From: an uncultured Flavobacteriaceae bacterium
Lineage (GTDB): Bacteria > Bacteroidota > Bacteroidia > Flavobacteriales > Flavobacteriaceae
Length of the DNA: 64,000 bases
Assembly (NCBI GenBank): GCA_947488345.1
Contig: CANKZQ010000002.1
Coordinates: 650,374-714,373 of the forward strand
Reading direction: 5' to 3'
Of the stretch, positions 43,595 to 52,867 are shown piece by piece. The notes beneath the pieces are model-generated. The model did no database searches. It worked only from the letters and a program-made list of their open reading frames with translations, and was not told the origin of the DNA. Both the position numbers and the translations under genes were made by a program. How positions within the stretch are numbered: the first letter of the stretch is position 1; each line of letters opens with the position of its first letter.

Positions 43595-44135
43595 AACTCA
43601 CTACTAATAATTGACGTAATTTATTTTTTGCTCTAGAAATTGTTGTTCTGCTATTTTGATAGGTTATATCCATAATCTCAGCAATTTCCTCATAATCATA
43701 TCCTTCAATAAGGTTTAATGTTAAAGCGACTCTATAATTATCTTTTAATTGATTGATACTATTTGTAATATCATTCACACTCAACATCGTATATTCTGTT
43801 TCAGCAATCTCTCTATCTGCCTGTTCGGGCACAACATCTAACCCTACTTCTTTCACTTTATTATTTTTTCTATACTGTGTGATACTTTTATTTATCACAA
43901 TTCTCTTTAACCAAGCTCCAAAAGCAACTTCTCCTTTAAAAGTGCCCAATTTGGTGAATGCTGTTAGAAACGACTCTTGCATAACATCCTCAGCCTCAAA
44001 GCTGTCTTTTAGAATTCTAAGGGCTGTATTATACATTGCTTTATAATACAATTTATAGATTTCGAATTGGGCACTATGTTCTCCTTTTAGGCAGCGCTCC
44101 AGCAATTTGGCTATATGTTGATTAGTGTTCGGCAA
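43584..44135 (-). CDS. ECF-type RNA polymerase sigma factor
   Basis: The 183-residue product starts at a TTG (44135), since no in-frame ATG lies upstream before non-coding sequence. Region 2 spans about residues 25-90 (A-E-D-V-M-Q-E-S-F-L-T-A-F, then W-L-K-R-I-V-I-N) and region 4 about 125-175, with E-G-Y-D-Y-E-E-I-A-E-I-M and the recognition-helix segment N-S-R-T-T-I-S-R-A-K-N-K-L. Only sigma regions 2 and 4 are present, the ECF layout. It is first in an operon with its likely anti-sigma and two envelope repeat proteins, and has a copy of the TGTAAC-N16 promoter signature before it, pointing to autoregulation. Confidence 0.95.
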   Translation of the reverse strand: MPNTNQHIAKLLERCLKGEHSAQFEIYKLYYKAMYNTALRILKDSFEAEDVMQESFLTAFTKLGTFKGEVAFGAWLKRIVINKSITQYRKNNKVKEVGLDVVPEQADREIAETEYTMLSVNDITNSINQLKDNYRVALTLNLIEGYDYEEIAEIMDITYQNSRTTISRAKNKLRQLLVVSYEG

Positions 44136-44155
44136 GGGTTCGTTTCTGATAAAAA

Positions 44156-44181
44156 GACTAAAGGGTTTTTAAACTGTTACA
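44156..44181 (-). promoter_or_regulatory. ECF-type promoter signature of the sigma-factor operon
   Basis: Minus strand TGTAAC (44181-44176), exactly 16 bases, AGTCTT starting at 44159. It differs by one base in the -10 box from the signatures of genes B and C. Leader about 14 bases to the TTG start. Confidence 0.55.
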
Positions 44182-44383
44182 CTTTTTCAAAAATAAATGT
44201 ACAAATTTGATAGAATCAATTCGTTGCTAACTAAAATAGTATTGGCACAACAATTGAACTTGTAGTAGTAGAAAAATAGTTTTGCATATTTAAAATACTG
44301 AAAAACAGTATTTTATTTATTTTTCAAAACTATATGATTAGAGAGAAATAAACGTTTAATGTCATATTGACTTAATATAACTT

Positions 44384-46822
44384 ATGAGTAATCCAAAATT
44401 TTTAAATATTGACAGTTTGTCACTTCAGAATATATTAGATGAAGATTCGGAGTTAATTCCATTAATGACTCCCGAGGATGAAGAAGAAATTCGCAAAGAA
44501 GAAGTTCCTGAAGTGTTACCTATTCTTCCTTTACGGAATACGGTACTATTTCCTGGTGTGGTGATACCTATAACTGCCGGTAGAGATGCTTCTATCAAAT
44601 TAATAAAAGATGCCAATGCCGGTAATAAAACAATTGGTGTTGTTGCTCAAACTAATGAAACTGTAGAAGAGCCTTCGATCGACGACATTCATAGAATTGG
44701 AACAGTCGCACGTATATTGCGTATTCTCAAAATGCCTGATGGTAATACCATGGTGGTTATTCAAGGTAAAAAACGATTTGAAGTTGGTGAGTTTGTACAA
44801 TCGGAACCTTATATAAAGGCGACTGCAAAAGAAATTGTTGAAAAACAACCCAGTATTAATAATACTGAATTTAATGCGATTATCGATTCTATTAGAGACT
44901 TATCTCTGAAAATAATTAAAGAGAATCCGAATCTTCCTACGGAGGCTTCTTTTGCCATTAAAAACATACAAAGTAACTCATTCTTAGTAAACTTTGTATC
45001 CTCTAACATGCCATTAGATGTTTCCGAAAAGCAAGAACTTCTAAATATCAATAGTTTAAAGAAAAGAGCGTTGGCAACATTGAAGAAGATGAATGCTGAG
45101 TTTCAACGTTTAGAGTTGCGCAATGATATTCAATCGAAGGTACGAGAAGATATGGATCAGCAACAGCGAGAGTACTATCTTCATCAACAAATGAAAACAA
45201 TTCAAGAAGAATTGGGAGGCGTTTCGTATGATGAAGAGCTCGATGAAATGCGAAAAAAGGCAAAGACGAAGAAATGGGATAAAACCGTTGCTGAAACTTT
45301 TGACAAAGAAATTGGTCGCCTACAGCGTATGAATCCGCAGGTAGCTGAATATTCAGTGCAGCGCAATTATCTTGACTTACTCTTAGAATTGCCATGGAAT
45401 GAATATTCGGAAGATAAATTTGACCTTAAAAAGGCACAAAAAATTCTAAATAGAGATCATTTTGGGTTGGATAAGGTAAAGGAGCGTATTATTGAGCATC
45501 TTGCCGTACTTAAATTAAAAGGCGACATGAAATCTCCTATTATTTGTTTATATGGTCCTCCCGGAGTAGGTAAAACCTCCTTAGGTAAATCTGTTGCCGA
45601 ATCATTAGGTAGAAAATATGTGCGTATGTCACTTGGAGGCTTGCGTGATGAAGCCGAGATTAGAGGTCATCGTAAAACCTATATCGGGGCCATGCCAGGT
45701 AGATTAATTCAAAATCTTAAAAAAGCGGGTACATCGAACCCTGTTTTTGTATTAGATGAAATAGATAAATTATCAAATAGTCATCAAGGAGATCCATCGT
45801 CAGCAATGCTGGAAGTACTAGATCCTGAGCAGAACAACGCTTTTTATGATAATTATTTAGAAATTGGTTACGATCTTTCTAAAATACTATTCATTGCCAC
45901 AGCCAATAGTTTGTCAACCATTCCTTGGGCACTACGCGATCGAATGGAAATCATTAACGTTAATGGATATATCATTGAAGAAAAGGTTGAGATTGCTAAA
46001 AAGCATTTATTACCGAAACAGTTAAAAGAGCACGGTTTAACTACCAAAGATATTCAAATAGCAAAACCGCAGTTAGAAAAAATCGTGGAAGGTTATACAC
46101 GTGAATCTGGTGTAAGGGGTCTTGATAAAATGATTGCAAAAGTTGTTCGATATGCAGCGAAATCGATCGCAATGGAGCAAGATTACAATATTAAAATTAC
46201 AAATGAAGATATTGAGAAAATTCTAGGACCCGCTCGCTTAGAACGCGATAAATATGAAAATAATGATGTTGCAGGTGTGGTGACTGGTTTAGCATGGACG
46301 AGTGTAGGTGGAGATATATTATTTATCGAATCAATCTTATCAAAAGGTAAAGGTGCGTTAACCATTACTGGAAATTTGGGTAAAGTAATGAAGGAGTCGG
46401 CTACAATTGCCATGGAATTCATAAAAGCCAATGCTGAAGAGTTTGGTATTAACCTAGATGATCTCGAGAAGAAAAATGTTCATATTCATGTTCCTGAAGG
46501 AGCTACACCGAAGGATGGACCTAGTGCGGGTATTACCATGTTGACGTCGTTGGTTTCTGTATTTACGAAACGTAAAGTTAAATCAAAACTAGCCATGACA
46601 GGAGAAATTACCTTGCGCGGTAAAGTGTTACCTGTAGGCGGAATTCAAGAAAAGATATTAGCCGCCAAAAGGGCCAACATAAAGGAAATAATTCTCTGTA
46701 AAGACAATGAAAGAGATATCAATGAAATCAAGCCACAGTATTTAAAAGGTTTGAAGTTTCATTTTGTGGATACCATGAAAGAGGTTATTGATATTGCCTT
46801 GTTAAAGCAAAAAGTAAAGTAA
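44384..46822 (+). CDS. lon: ATP-dependent protease Lon
   Basis: The 812-residue product has the N-terminal LON substrate domain ([13 protein letters not shown] near residue 45), a coiled-coil region, the AAA+ Walker A G-P-P-G-V-G-K-T at 391-398, Walker [10 protein letters not shown], and the C-terminal Ser/Lys protease domain with catalytic Ser714 in D-G-P-S-A-G and Lys757 in Q-E-K-I-L-A-A. It is a cytoplasmic hexamer that degrades misfolded and regulatory proteins. Length is normal for Bacteroidota Lon, which has an acidic N-terminal extension. The gene is divergent from the ECF operon and closed by a terminator. Confidence 0.98.
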   Translation: MSNPKFLNIDSLSLQNILDEDSELIPLMTPEDEEEIRKEEVPEVLPILPLRNTVLFPGVVIPITAGRDASIKLIKDANAGNKTIGVVAQTNETVEEPSIDDIHRIGTVARILRILKMPDGNTMVVIQGKKRFEVGEFVQSEPYIKATAKEIVEKQPSINNTEFNAIIDSIRDLSLKIIKENPNLPTEASFAIKNIQSNSFLVNFVSSNMPLDVSEKQELLNINSLKKRALATLKKMNAEFQRLELRNDIQSKVREDMDQQQREYYLHQQMKTIQEELGGVSYDEELDEMRKKAKTKKWDKTVAETFDKEIGRLQRMNPQVAEYSVQRNYLDLLLELPWNEYSEDKFDLKKAQKILNRDHFGLDKVKERIIEHLAVLKLKGDMKSPIICLYGPPGVGKTSLGKSVAESLGRKYVRMSLGGLRDEAEIRGHRKTYIGAMPGRLIQNLKKAGTSNPVFVLDEIDKLSNSHQGDPSSAMLEVLDPEQNNAFYDNYLEIGYDLSKILFIATANSLSTIPWALRDRMEIINVNGYIIEEKVEIAKKHLLPKQLKEHGLTTKDIQIAKPQLEKIVEGYTRESGVRGLDKMIAKVVRYAAKSIAMEQDYNIKITNEDIEKILGPARLERDKYENNDVAGVVTGLAWTSVGGDILFIESILSKGKGALTITGNLGKVMKESATIAMEFIKANAEEFGINLDDLEKKNVHIHVPEGATPKDGPSAGITMLTSLVSVFTKRKVKSKLAMTGEITLRGKVLPVGGIQEKILAAKRANIKEIILCKDNERDINEIKPQYLKGLKFHFVDTMKEVIDIALLKQKVK

Positions 46823-46842
46823 TAACAGTCTATTACATTCAA

Positions 46843-46876
46843 AAAAAAATGCCGAGTATTAACTCGGCATTTTTTA
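46843..46876. terminator. Bidirectional terminator between lon and the exporter operon
   Basis: Stem ATGCCGAGT/ACTCGGCAT (46849-46857 with 46862-46870), ATTA loop, A tract on the left and T tract on the right, so functional from both sides. Confidence 0.93.
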
Positions 46877-46891
46877 TATTTATGAGATAAA

Positions 46892-48010
46892 TTAATCATC
46901 ATCTTCATCACCTTCTTTCTTATCCTTTTTAGATGTTTTATTCCAAATTTTTATTTCATCATCTTTTGTCACCCCTGAAATAATTTCAACATTAACTCCG
47001 TCAGAGATACCTAATTCAACATCTCTCTTCTCAAATTTATCATCTCCTACTTTAATTTCAACGTAAGGCTTCTCCGTTTTTTTATCAAACTGCAATAACC
47101 CTTCTTTAATTGACAATACACTGTCTTTAGAATCTAATACTATATCGGCATTTGCACTGTATCCTGCACGTACAAAATATTCATCATCTAATGTTACATC
47201 TCCTTTAATTTTAAATTGTACTGCCCCATTTTCTTCTGTTCCTTTTGGTGCAATAAAATTTAATTTTGCTGGATATTTTTTCTTTTCAATCGCCCCTAGA
47301 GAAACTTCTAATTGTGTTCCACTTTTTATTTTACCAACCTCAGCTTCATCTACTTTTCCTTCGAAAATCATCTTTGTCATATCGGCGATTGATGCTATAG
47401 TTGTTCCTGCATTGAAATTATTACTTTGAATAACCTGATCTCCTTCCTTTACAGGGATTTCTAATATTGTACCCGAGATTTGCGCTCTAATATTCGTATT
47501 TGCCGAACCGCCACTTCCTGCAGATCCTCTTCGAATAATTTGATAATCGTTTTGAGCATTCAACAAATCTTGTTTAGATTGATTGTATGTTAATTCGATA
47601 GTTTCAAACTCGGATCTAGAGATTACACCTTTATCAAACAGCGCTTTATTTCTATCATAGGCGACCTTCGCATTGTTCACATTGATTTGAACGCTATTAA
47701 CGCGACCTCTAGCACTTGCCAATGATTGTTCATTTGGCACTACTCTCACCTTTGCAATTAAATCACCTTTTTTTACTTTGGCACCTTCTTCTAAATAGAT
47801 CTTATCAATAATACCCGAAATTTGAGGTTTGATTTCAATCTCCTCCAATGGTGTTACTTTTCCTGTGGCAACAGTTTTTAAAACGATATTTGTTTTGAAA
47901 GCTTTTTCAGTTTCATATTCAATAACTGACTTGCTGTTCTTCGAACCAAACCATATTAATATTGCTACTAATGCGATAGCTATTCCACCAAATATTAATT
48001 TCTTTTTCAT
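46892..48010 (-). CDS. MacA/HlyD-type periplasmic adaptor subunit of an ABC exporter
   Basis: The 372-residue product has an N-terminal membrane anchor (residues 4-23), G-K-V-T-P-L-E-E-I-E-I-K-P-Q-I-S-G near residue 50, the biotinyl-lipoyl-like halves, an alpha-hairpin from about 95-165, and beta-barrel segments. It ends in a strongly acidic and lysine-rich tail. Adaptors of this type link an inner-membrane MacB-like transporter to a TolC-like channel. It is the last gene of the four-gene operon with two permeases and an ATPase; no TolC gene is in the window. Confidence 0.9.
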   Translation of the reverse strand: MKKKLIFGGIAIALVAILIWFGSKNSKSVIEYETEKAFKTNIVLKTVATGKVTPLEEIEIKPQISGIIDKIYLEEGAKVKKGDLIAKVRVVPNEQSLASARGRVNSVQINVNNAKVAYDRNKALFDKGVISRSEFETIELTYNQSKQDLLNAQNDYQIIRRGSAGSGGSANTNIRAQISGTILEIPVKEGDQVIQSNNFNAGTTIASIADMTKMIFEGKVDEAEVGKIKSGTQLEVSLGAIEKKKYPAKLNFIAPKGTEENGAVQFKIKGDVTLDDEYFVRAGYSANADIVLDSKDSVLSIKEGLLQFDKKTEKPYVEIKVGDDKFEKRDVELGISDGVNVEIISGVTKDDEIKIWNKTSKKDKKEGDEDDD

Positions 48011-48056
48011 TATACTATAATTTTGTTAGTTGATTTAATTATAATTGTTATTTATA

Positions 48057-49301
48057 TTATTCTTCTCTTAATGCTTCAATTGGCCTTATGCTCACCGCTG
48101 TTTGTGCTGGAATCAAGCCGATTAGGGTACCTAATACCACCAGAGTCACTGCAGCAATTAAAACAACAGGTATATCTACTGTAGGATTTGTCAATGTCGG
48201 ATTTTCGCCACTACCAGCAGTTGCGTCAATAATCATCAAAACTAATCCGCCAAAAATAATACCTAAAGCACCGGCAATACTCGTTAAAAAAACAGATTCC
48301 AGAATGATTTGTCTCTTAATTTCCCATGGCTTTGCTCCGAGAGCTCTACGAATACCAATTTCTTTTGTGCGTTCTTTTACAGTTATCAAAAGTATATTAC
48401 CAATTGCAAATACTCCGGCAATCAAGGTAGCAATCCCAACAAACCAAGTCAAAAATTGCATCCCTAGTAAAAAGCCCATAAACTTTCCGAAGGCCTCTCC
48501 TAAATTAAAACTTCCAAAAGCTCTTTCATCCTCAGGATGTACTTTATGTAAGTTTCTTAATAGTAATTTCACATCTGCCTCTATCTGTAAAATGTCATAC
48601 TCAGGTTTGCCTGTAATCATGAACCAACCTACAGTACCTGCTCTGTTATATACTTGTTGAAAGGTTGTAAACGGTATATGGATATTCCCTTGAGGCCCAC
48701 CAGATCCCACTTGACCTTGTTTATACATACCAACTACTTGATAGTTAATGCCATTAATTTTTATGTACTGTTCTATTGGATATTCTCCTTTATCGAAAAG
48801 CTGCTTGTAAATTTCGTCCTCAATAATACAAACCTTCTTTCTTTCTTTAATATCGTTATCGTTGATCCAACGACCATAGACTAAGTTCTTTTTTTGAACT
48901 TTGTCTAGCTCTGGATAATCTCCAAAAATTCCAAAATTTCCGTATTTGAAATTATTAATGACCTGTGCTTGACCTTGATGTCTCGGAACTACAAATGCCA
49001 ATCCATCAATTTCTGTTCGAATTTTTTCCAGATCATTCATTTTAAGCACCAAAGATTTTCCTTCTTGGAAACCTTTAAAGGGTTTACTTGTTTGTTGCGC
49101 CCAAACGAATACACTATTCGTGGCAAAATCACCAAATAATCTATTAAAGTTGTTCTCAACACCTTTGGCAGCTCCAAGTAACACTACTAATAAAAAGATA
49201 CCCCACATTACACCAACGATGGTAATGACCGTTCGCATTTTATTCTTACGAATGCTACTATAAATTTCTTGCCAGGTATCGGTGTCAAATAAAAATCTCA
49301 T
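48057..49301 (-). CDS. MacB-type ABC transporter permease (second)
   Basis: The 414-residue product has one N-terminal membrane helix, a periplasmic MacB core domain (about residues 45-270), and the FtsX domain with three C-terminal helices, beginning T-V-K-E-R-T-K-E-I-G-I-R-R-A-L-G-A. This type-VII ABC fold moves substrates in the periplasm by mechanotransmission rather than across the inner membrane. It is paralogous to the permease encoded 1 base upstream; the two probably form a heterodimer driven by the ATPase of the operon. Confidence 0.93.
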   Translation of the reverse strand: MRFLFDTDTWQEIYSSIRKNKMRTVITIVGVMWGIFLLVVLLGAAKGVENNFNRLFGDFATNSVFVWAQQTSKPFKGFQEGKSLVLKMNDLEKIRTEIDGLAFVVPRHQGQAQVINNFKYGNFGIFGDYPELDKVQKKNLVYGRWINDNDIKERKKVCIIEDEIYKQLFDKGEYPIEQYIKINGINYQVVGMYKQGQVGSGGPQGNIHIPFTTFQQVYNRAGTVGWFMITGKPEYDILQIEADVKLLLRNLHKVHPEDERAFGSFNLGEAFGKFMGFLLGMQFLTWFVGIATLIAGVFAIGNILLITVKERTKEIGIRRALGAKPWEIKRQIILESVFLTSIAGALGIIFGGLVLMIIDATAGSGENPTLTNPTVDIPVVLIAAVTLVVLGTLIGLIPAQTAVSIRPIEALREE

Positions 49302-49302
49302 A

Positions 49303-50532
49303 TTAGTCGTCGTTTAGTGCTACAATTGGTTTAATACTTGCGGCTCTCTTTGCCGGAATATATCCTGCTATCGTGCCCGCGATAATTAAAATTATGGTTG
49401 CTCCTACAACAACATAGTTTTCAACGCTTGGGTTAATGATAAAATAATCTTCCAATCCATCACCTATAGCTTTCAATGTAAACACTCCTATTAATAGTCC
49501 TACATAACCAGCTAATGCCGTTATAAAAACAGATTCCATCATAATCATTCCAATAATCGAATTTGGACTTGCTCCTAGGGCTTTACGTATTCCTAATTCT
49601 TTGGTACGTTCTTTAACGATATATACCATAATATTACTAATTCCAATAATTCCTGCGACCAATGTACCGATCCCTATAAATAGAATAATTACGTTCAGCA
49701 CGGTCATAAACTGTTGTACGTTCTTTGTACCTTCGGCATAATTTCGCACTCGAATCGCATTTTGATCCCTCGGAGCTACGCTATGTTTATCCTTTAAAAG
49801 TTTAGTAAGAGAATTACTAAAATTCAACGCTTGGTCTACATTCATTTTTGGGTTAAAAGTAAGTCCTACATAATCAACCTCATCATTTTCTTTATACATA
49901 CCTTGGATCGTTGTAAATGGGGTGTAAATGTATCGCTCATCATTATCCCCTCCCGGGTCAGAAAAGACTCCAATAACTCTATAGGAAAATCCATCAAGAT
50001 TAATTTCTTTTCCTAAGGCACTTAATTGTCCGAATAAATCTTGTTCAACAAGCCTTCCGATGGTAACAACTTTCATCCTATTCTTTAAATCAAGGACACT
50101 AATGAATCTTCCACTTTCAATGACTGCAGATTCAAGGGGTTGATAATCTGGATATACTCCTCTAACCGTATATCTATTTTGTTCTCCTTTATAAGACCCT
50201 TGCATTTGACGTTGAATGTTGGGACTGAAAAATTGGATTTCGTCCTCAAACTCTTCGTTCATAAATTGAAGATCATCATTTCTGAATTGAATTCGTCTAC
50301 CGCTTTGTAAACCTTTATACGGTTTTGTGGTTCGTCCAGAATAGACATACACAGAATTTTGAGAATCTCCAGCAAACTGAGTTTCAAACATATTTTTTAA
50401 GCCATTACCGATACCAAATAACAAGGTAAAAAGTAAAATGGCAAACGCAATCGTAAAACCAGATAGAACCGTTCTTAATTTGTTCTTACTGATTGCTTGA
50501 AATATTTCTCTCCATCGATCAAGATCAAACAT
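49303..50532 (-). CDS. MacB-type ABC transporter permease (first)
   Basis: The 409-residue product shares the plan of its neighbour: N-terminal helix, large periplasmic domain, and FtsX core with V-K-E-R-T-K-E-L-G-I-R-K-A-L-G-A near residue 300. The C-terminus ends P-I-V-A-L-N-D-D, close to the P-I-E-A-L-R-E-E of the second permease. It starts 3 bases after the ATPase gene stop. Substrate is unknown; related transporters move macrolides, peptides, lipoproteins or toxins. Confidence 0.93.
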   Translation of the reverse strand: MFDLDRWREIFQAISKNKLRTVLSGFTIAFAILLFTLLFGIGNGLKNMFETQFAGDSQNSVYVYSGRTTKPYKGLQSGRRIQFRNDDLQFMNEEFEDEIQFFSPNIQRQMQGSYKGEQNRYTVRGVYPDYQPLESAVIESGRFISVLDLKNRMKVVTIGRLVEQDLFGQLSALGKEINLDGFSYRVIGVFSDPGGDNDERYIYTPFTTIQGMYKENDEVDYVGLTFNPKMNVDQALNFSNSLTKLLKDKHSVAPRDQNAIRVRNYAEGTKNVQQFMTVLNVIILFIGIGTLVAGIIGISNIMVYIVKERTKELGIRKALGASPNSIIGMIMMESVFITALAGYVGLLIGVFTLKAIGDGLEDYFIINPSVENYVVVGATIILIIAGTIAGYIPAKRAASIKPIVALNDD

Positions 50533-50535
50533 ATT

Positions 50536-51228
50536 CTAGGCGTTTACAGTTTTCTTAACTTTTTCATCGCTAATGATGACTCCATCTTTTAAGCGAACTA
50601 TGCGATCTGTTTGTTCTGCAATATCTTCTTCATGCGTAATCACAAACACGGTCATTCCTTCTGCATTGATTTCTTTCAACATTTCCATTACCGAATGTGA
50701 CGTAGTAGAATCTAACGCTCCAGTAGGCTCATCCGCCAAAATAACTTTTGGTTTGGTAACCAAGGCTCGAGCAATAGCTACACGTTGTTTTTGCCCTCCA
50801 GAAAGTTCACTAGGTAAGTGATTTGCCCATTCTTTCAATCCAACTTTTTCAAGATATTCAAGTGCTGTCACCTGACGTTCTTTTCTACTTACACCCTTAT
50901 AATAAAGCGGCATTGCAACATTCTCTAAGGCTGTTTTGTAGGTAATTAAATTAAAAGACTGAAAAACGAAGCCTAAAAATTTATTTCGTAAGACTGCCGC
51001 TTTCTTTTCATTTAAGTTTTGAATTAACTCATCGTTTAGATAATATTCCCCTTCATCATGGATATCTAACAAGCCTACAATGTTTAAGAGTGTTGATTTA
51101 CCAGATCCAGATGATCCCATAATGGAAACGAATTCACCTTCCTTAATGAATAAATCAAGTCCTTTCAATACATGCAGAGATTCTTTACCCATTGGGTAAG
51201 ATTTGTGTAGGTTTTTTATTTCTATCAT
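50536..51228 (-). CDS. MacB/LolD-type ABC transporter ATPase
   Basis: The 230-residue product has Walker A G-S-S-G-S-G-K-S-T (about 38-46), Q-loop F-V-F-Q-S-F-N-L, signature L-S-G-G-Q-K-Q-R, Walker B V-I-L-A-D-E-P-T-G-A-L-D, and the H-loop V-I-T-H-E. This is the ATPase subunit for the FtsX-type permeases encoded after it. It is the first gene of the operon, 68 bases from a candidate ECF-type promoter signature. Confidence 0.96.
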   Translation of the reverse strand: MIEIKNLHKSYPMGKESLHVLKGLDLFIKEGEFVSIMGSSGSGKSTLLNIVGLLDIHDEGEYYLNDELIQNLNEKKAAVLRNKFLGFVFQSFNLITYKTALENVAMPLYYKGVSRKERQVTALEYLEKVGLKEWANHLPSELSGGQKQRVAIARALVTKPKVILADEPTGALDSTTSHSVMEMLKEINAEGMTVFVITHEEDIAEQTDRIVRLKDGVIISDEKVKKTVNA

Positions 51229-51295
51229 TTGGTTAATTATTTAGCTTTAAAATTATGAATTGAGCAGTATAGCCATTCACAATATTATGTTAAAA

Positions 51296-51321
51296 GACGA
51301 ATCAAAGTCTATTTTGTAACT
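51296..51321 (-). promoter_or_regulatory. Candidate ECF-type promoter of the exporter operon (AGTTAC-N16-CGTC)
   Basis: Minus strand AGTTAC (51321-51316), 16 bases, CGTCTT starting at 51299. Two positions of the -35 box differ from TGTAAC, so membership in the same regulon is uncertain. Confidence 0.3.
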
Positions 51322-51328
51322 TTGTACT

Positions 51329-51739
51329 ATGAAAAAAACTCAAGATAATCCGATTATTTTTTTTGATGGTGTCTGCAATCTTTGCAACTCATCAGTACAA
51401 TTTATCTTGAAGAGAGACAAAAATGAGCTCTTCTTGTTTTCTTCTTTACAATCTGACGCCTCCAAAGAGATTTTGTTACAGTATAAATTAGAAAATTTAG
51501 AGTTAAGTACGATTATCTTGTTGGAGGACGGAAAAATCTACCAAAAATCGACCGCAATTTTAAGAATTCTCAAAAAATTACCAGGTATCTATTCATTGGG
51601 ATATGCAGGTATCATCATCCCCAAATTTATTAGAGATCCCATCTATTCTTTTATTGCCAAGCGCAGATATAAATGGTTTGGTAAACAAGTATCTTGTATG
51701 GTTCCTACATCGGACCTGAAAATTCGATTTCTAGAATAA
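51329..51739 (+). CDS. DCC family thiol-disulfide oxidoreductase-like protein
   Basis: The 136-residue product has the DCC family signature F-F-D-G-V-C-N-L-C-N-S-S-V near residues 11-23, with the C-x-x-C pair, then a hydrophobic F-x-F-x-S-L-Q-S segment and the closing Y-K-W-F-G-K. YuxK-type proteins are thioredoxin-like in predicted fold and their substrate is unknown. No signal peptide. It is divergent from the exporter operon and followed by a hairpin. Confidence 0.88.
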   Translation: MKKTQDNPIIFFDGVCNLCNSSVQFILKRDKNELFLFSSLQSDASKEILLQYKLENLELSTIILLEDGKIYQKSTAILRILKKLPGIYSLGYAGIIIPKFIRDPIYSFIAKRRYKWFGKQVSCMVPTSDLKIRFLE

Positions 51740-52097
51740 AGAAAGCCTAAACTTTCCAGTTTAGGCTAACAAACTAATTGAATGTTTTTAGTTATTTCGA
51801 GGTTCAATATGAGAACCTTTTTTCTTGGAGAGAAAGGCTTCTTTATAAATACTAATCCTTTTCAATTAATAATACATACGTTCTTTTTCATAGTTAATTT
51901 TCCCAATACAAAGACAGAGTTCTTTCATAGCGATTGCAAAACTATCATATTACCACAATTTCAATTGTTAGCTTAGACGAAACTAGTAAAAGGTATCGAT
52001 GAATGGTCTTTTAAGTAACGATAAGTGGTGTCAAAAAAAAGTAGCCTAAACTTTAAAGTTTAGACTACACATGACTGATTTTTGGCTTTACTTTGGT
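51740..52097. other. Intergenic region with hairpins and a possible decayed duplicate
   Basis: No gene is called. A 10-bp hairpin (AGCCTAAACT/AGTTTAGGCT, 51744-51767) follows the DCC gene and a terminator for the next minus-strand gene lies at 52033-52068. On the minus strand a very short frame beginning M-K-K-N-V sits where a paralogue start would be expected, and the segment near 51980-52030 resembles sequence near 52630-52665. This suggests a remnant of the neighbouring duplicated unit. Confidence 0.4.
52033..52068 (-). terminator. Terminator of the divergent secreted paralogue
   Basis: Minus strand: GTAGTCTAAACT, TTAA loop, AGTTTAGGCTAC (one G-U pair), then eight U (52040-52033). Confidence 0.85.
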
Positions 52098-52496
52098 TCA
52101 GTCATTAATTGCAACAGCATCCTGATTTAGTGCATGTATTAATTTTCTTGAAGCGGATACTTTGATCTTAGAGGTAATAACAAAACTTCTCGTATACAAA
52201 CGTATATTATAAGTTCCAGCTCCAATTTTTTCTTTATTTATTTTACATTCCTTACCACTGTTACTAGCTGTAAAGATGGGTTCACTTGTTTCTGAGTCTA
52301 GTATTTGATATTTATAAAAAGCACTCGCCGATTCTAATTTCATTTCATCATCTCTGCTATCATCATATATGGTCATTGATACTGATCCATCTGGTGCTTG
52401 CGTTACATATTTCAATACTTTTGGTGCTTTGTTCTCTTGAGCAAACATTGAAATTACTACAAAACTAAATACTAAGGTTAAAACTACTTTCTTCAT
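52098..52496 (-). CDS. Secreted small protein, divergent member of the five-copy family
   Basis: The ATG at 52496 is chosen, giving the same M-K-K-V-V-L-T-L-V-F-S leader as the tandem copies (two codons upstream of it are possible). The 132-residue product has a signal peptide ending M-F-A-Q, then V-T-Q-A-P-D-G-[ST]-V-S-M-T-I and A-G-T-Y-[ND]-I-R-L-[YF]-T-[RK]-S-F-V-I-T-S-K-I, shared with the four tandem copies. By eye it is roughly 60-70 percent identical to them, so it split off earlier. Function is unknown; the mature part is predicted beta-rich with two cysteine-free halves and one Cys in the S-G-K-E-C segment. Confidence 0.75.
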   Translation of the reverse strand: MKKVVLTLVFSFVVISMFAQENKAPKVLKYVTQAPDGSVSMTIYDDSRDDEMKLESASAFYKYQILDSETSEPIFTASNSGKECKINKEKIGAGTYNIRLYTRSFVITSKIKVSASRKLIHALNQDAVAIND

Positions 52497-52867
52497 GATT
52501 AACAATTTTAATGGTTATTGTTCGGTTATTTGTTAAAAATCGCTTTTGGAGGAAGAAAGACTATTTCTTTAACAGTTCCAAAGCTATCATGATTCCTACC
52601 CTCTCATCTTACTTTTCGTCGAAATGACAAAGTCTATCGGTGAATGGTCGTTATAAAGGTGTGAAAACCGCTTGATCATTGTAATTATCTATTCTACAGA
52701 ACTTTATGAGTTATCCGAATACAAAAAAATAGCCTAAACCGGGCGGCTTAGGCTATTCAAAACAAGAAATATCAAACTTGTTATCTTCGTTGTCGAAGTC
52801 TAGTGTATTTCGGTAGTTTCATTTTGATATTGATCAAAACACGATACTTCTTCTTTTGATTTATATG
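52497..52867. other. Intergenic region between the divergent paralogue and the DUF2911 gene
   Basis: About 370 bases with no gene-like frame. It contains the DUF2911 terminator (52723-52756) and, near 52630-52665, sequence like that in the 51740-52097 gap. Confidence 0.5.
52723..52756 (-). terminator. Terminator of the DUF2911 gene
   Basis: Minus strand: ATAGCCTAA stem (52756-52748) with TTAGGCTAT (52737-52729) followed by seven U. The stem sequence is like those at 51744 and 52041. Confidence 0.85.

Noticed and set aside
51782..51976. A 64-codon plus-strand frame after the DCC gene
   Set aside because: AT-driven composition, no family features, and it lies in a region that looks like a decayed intergenic duplicate.
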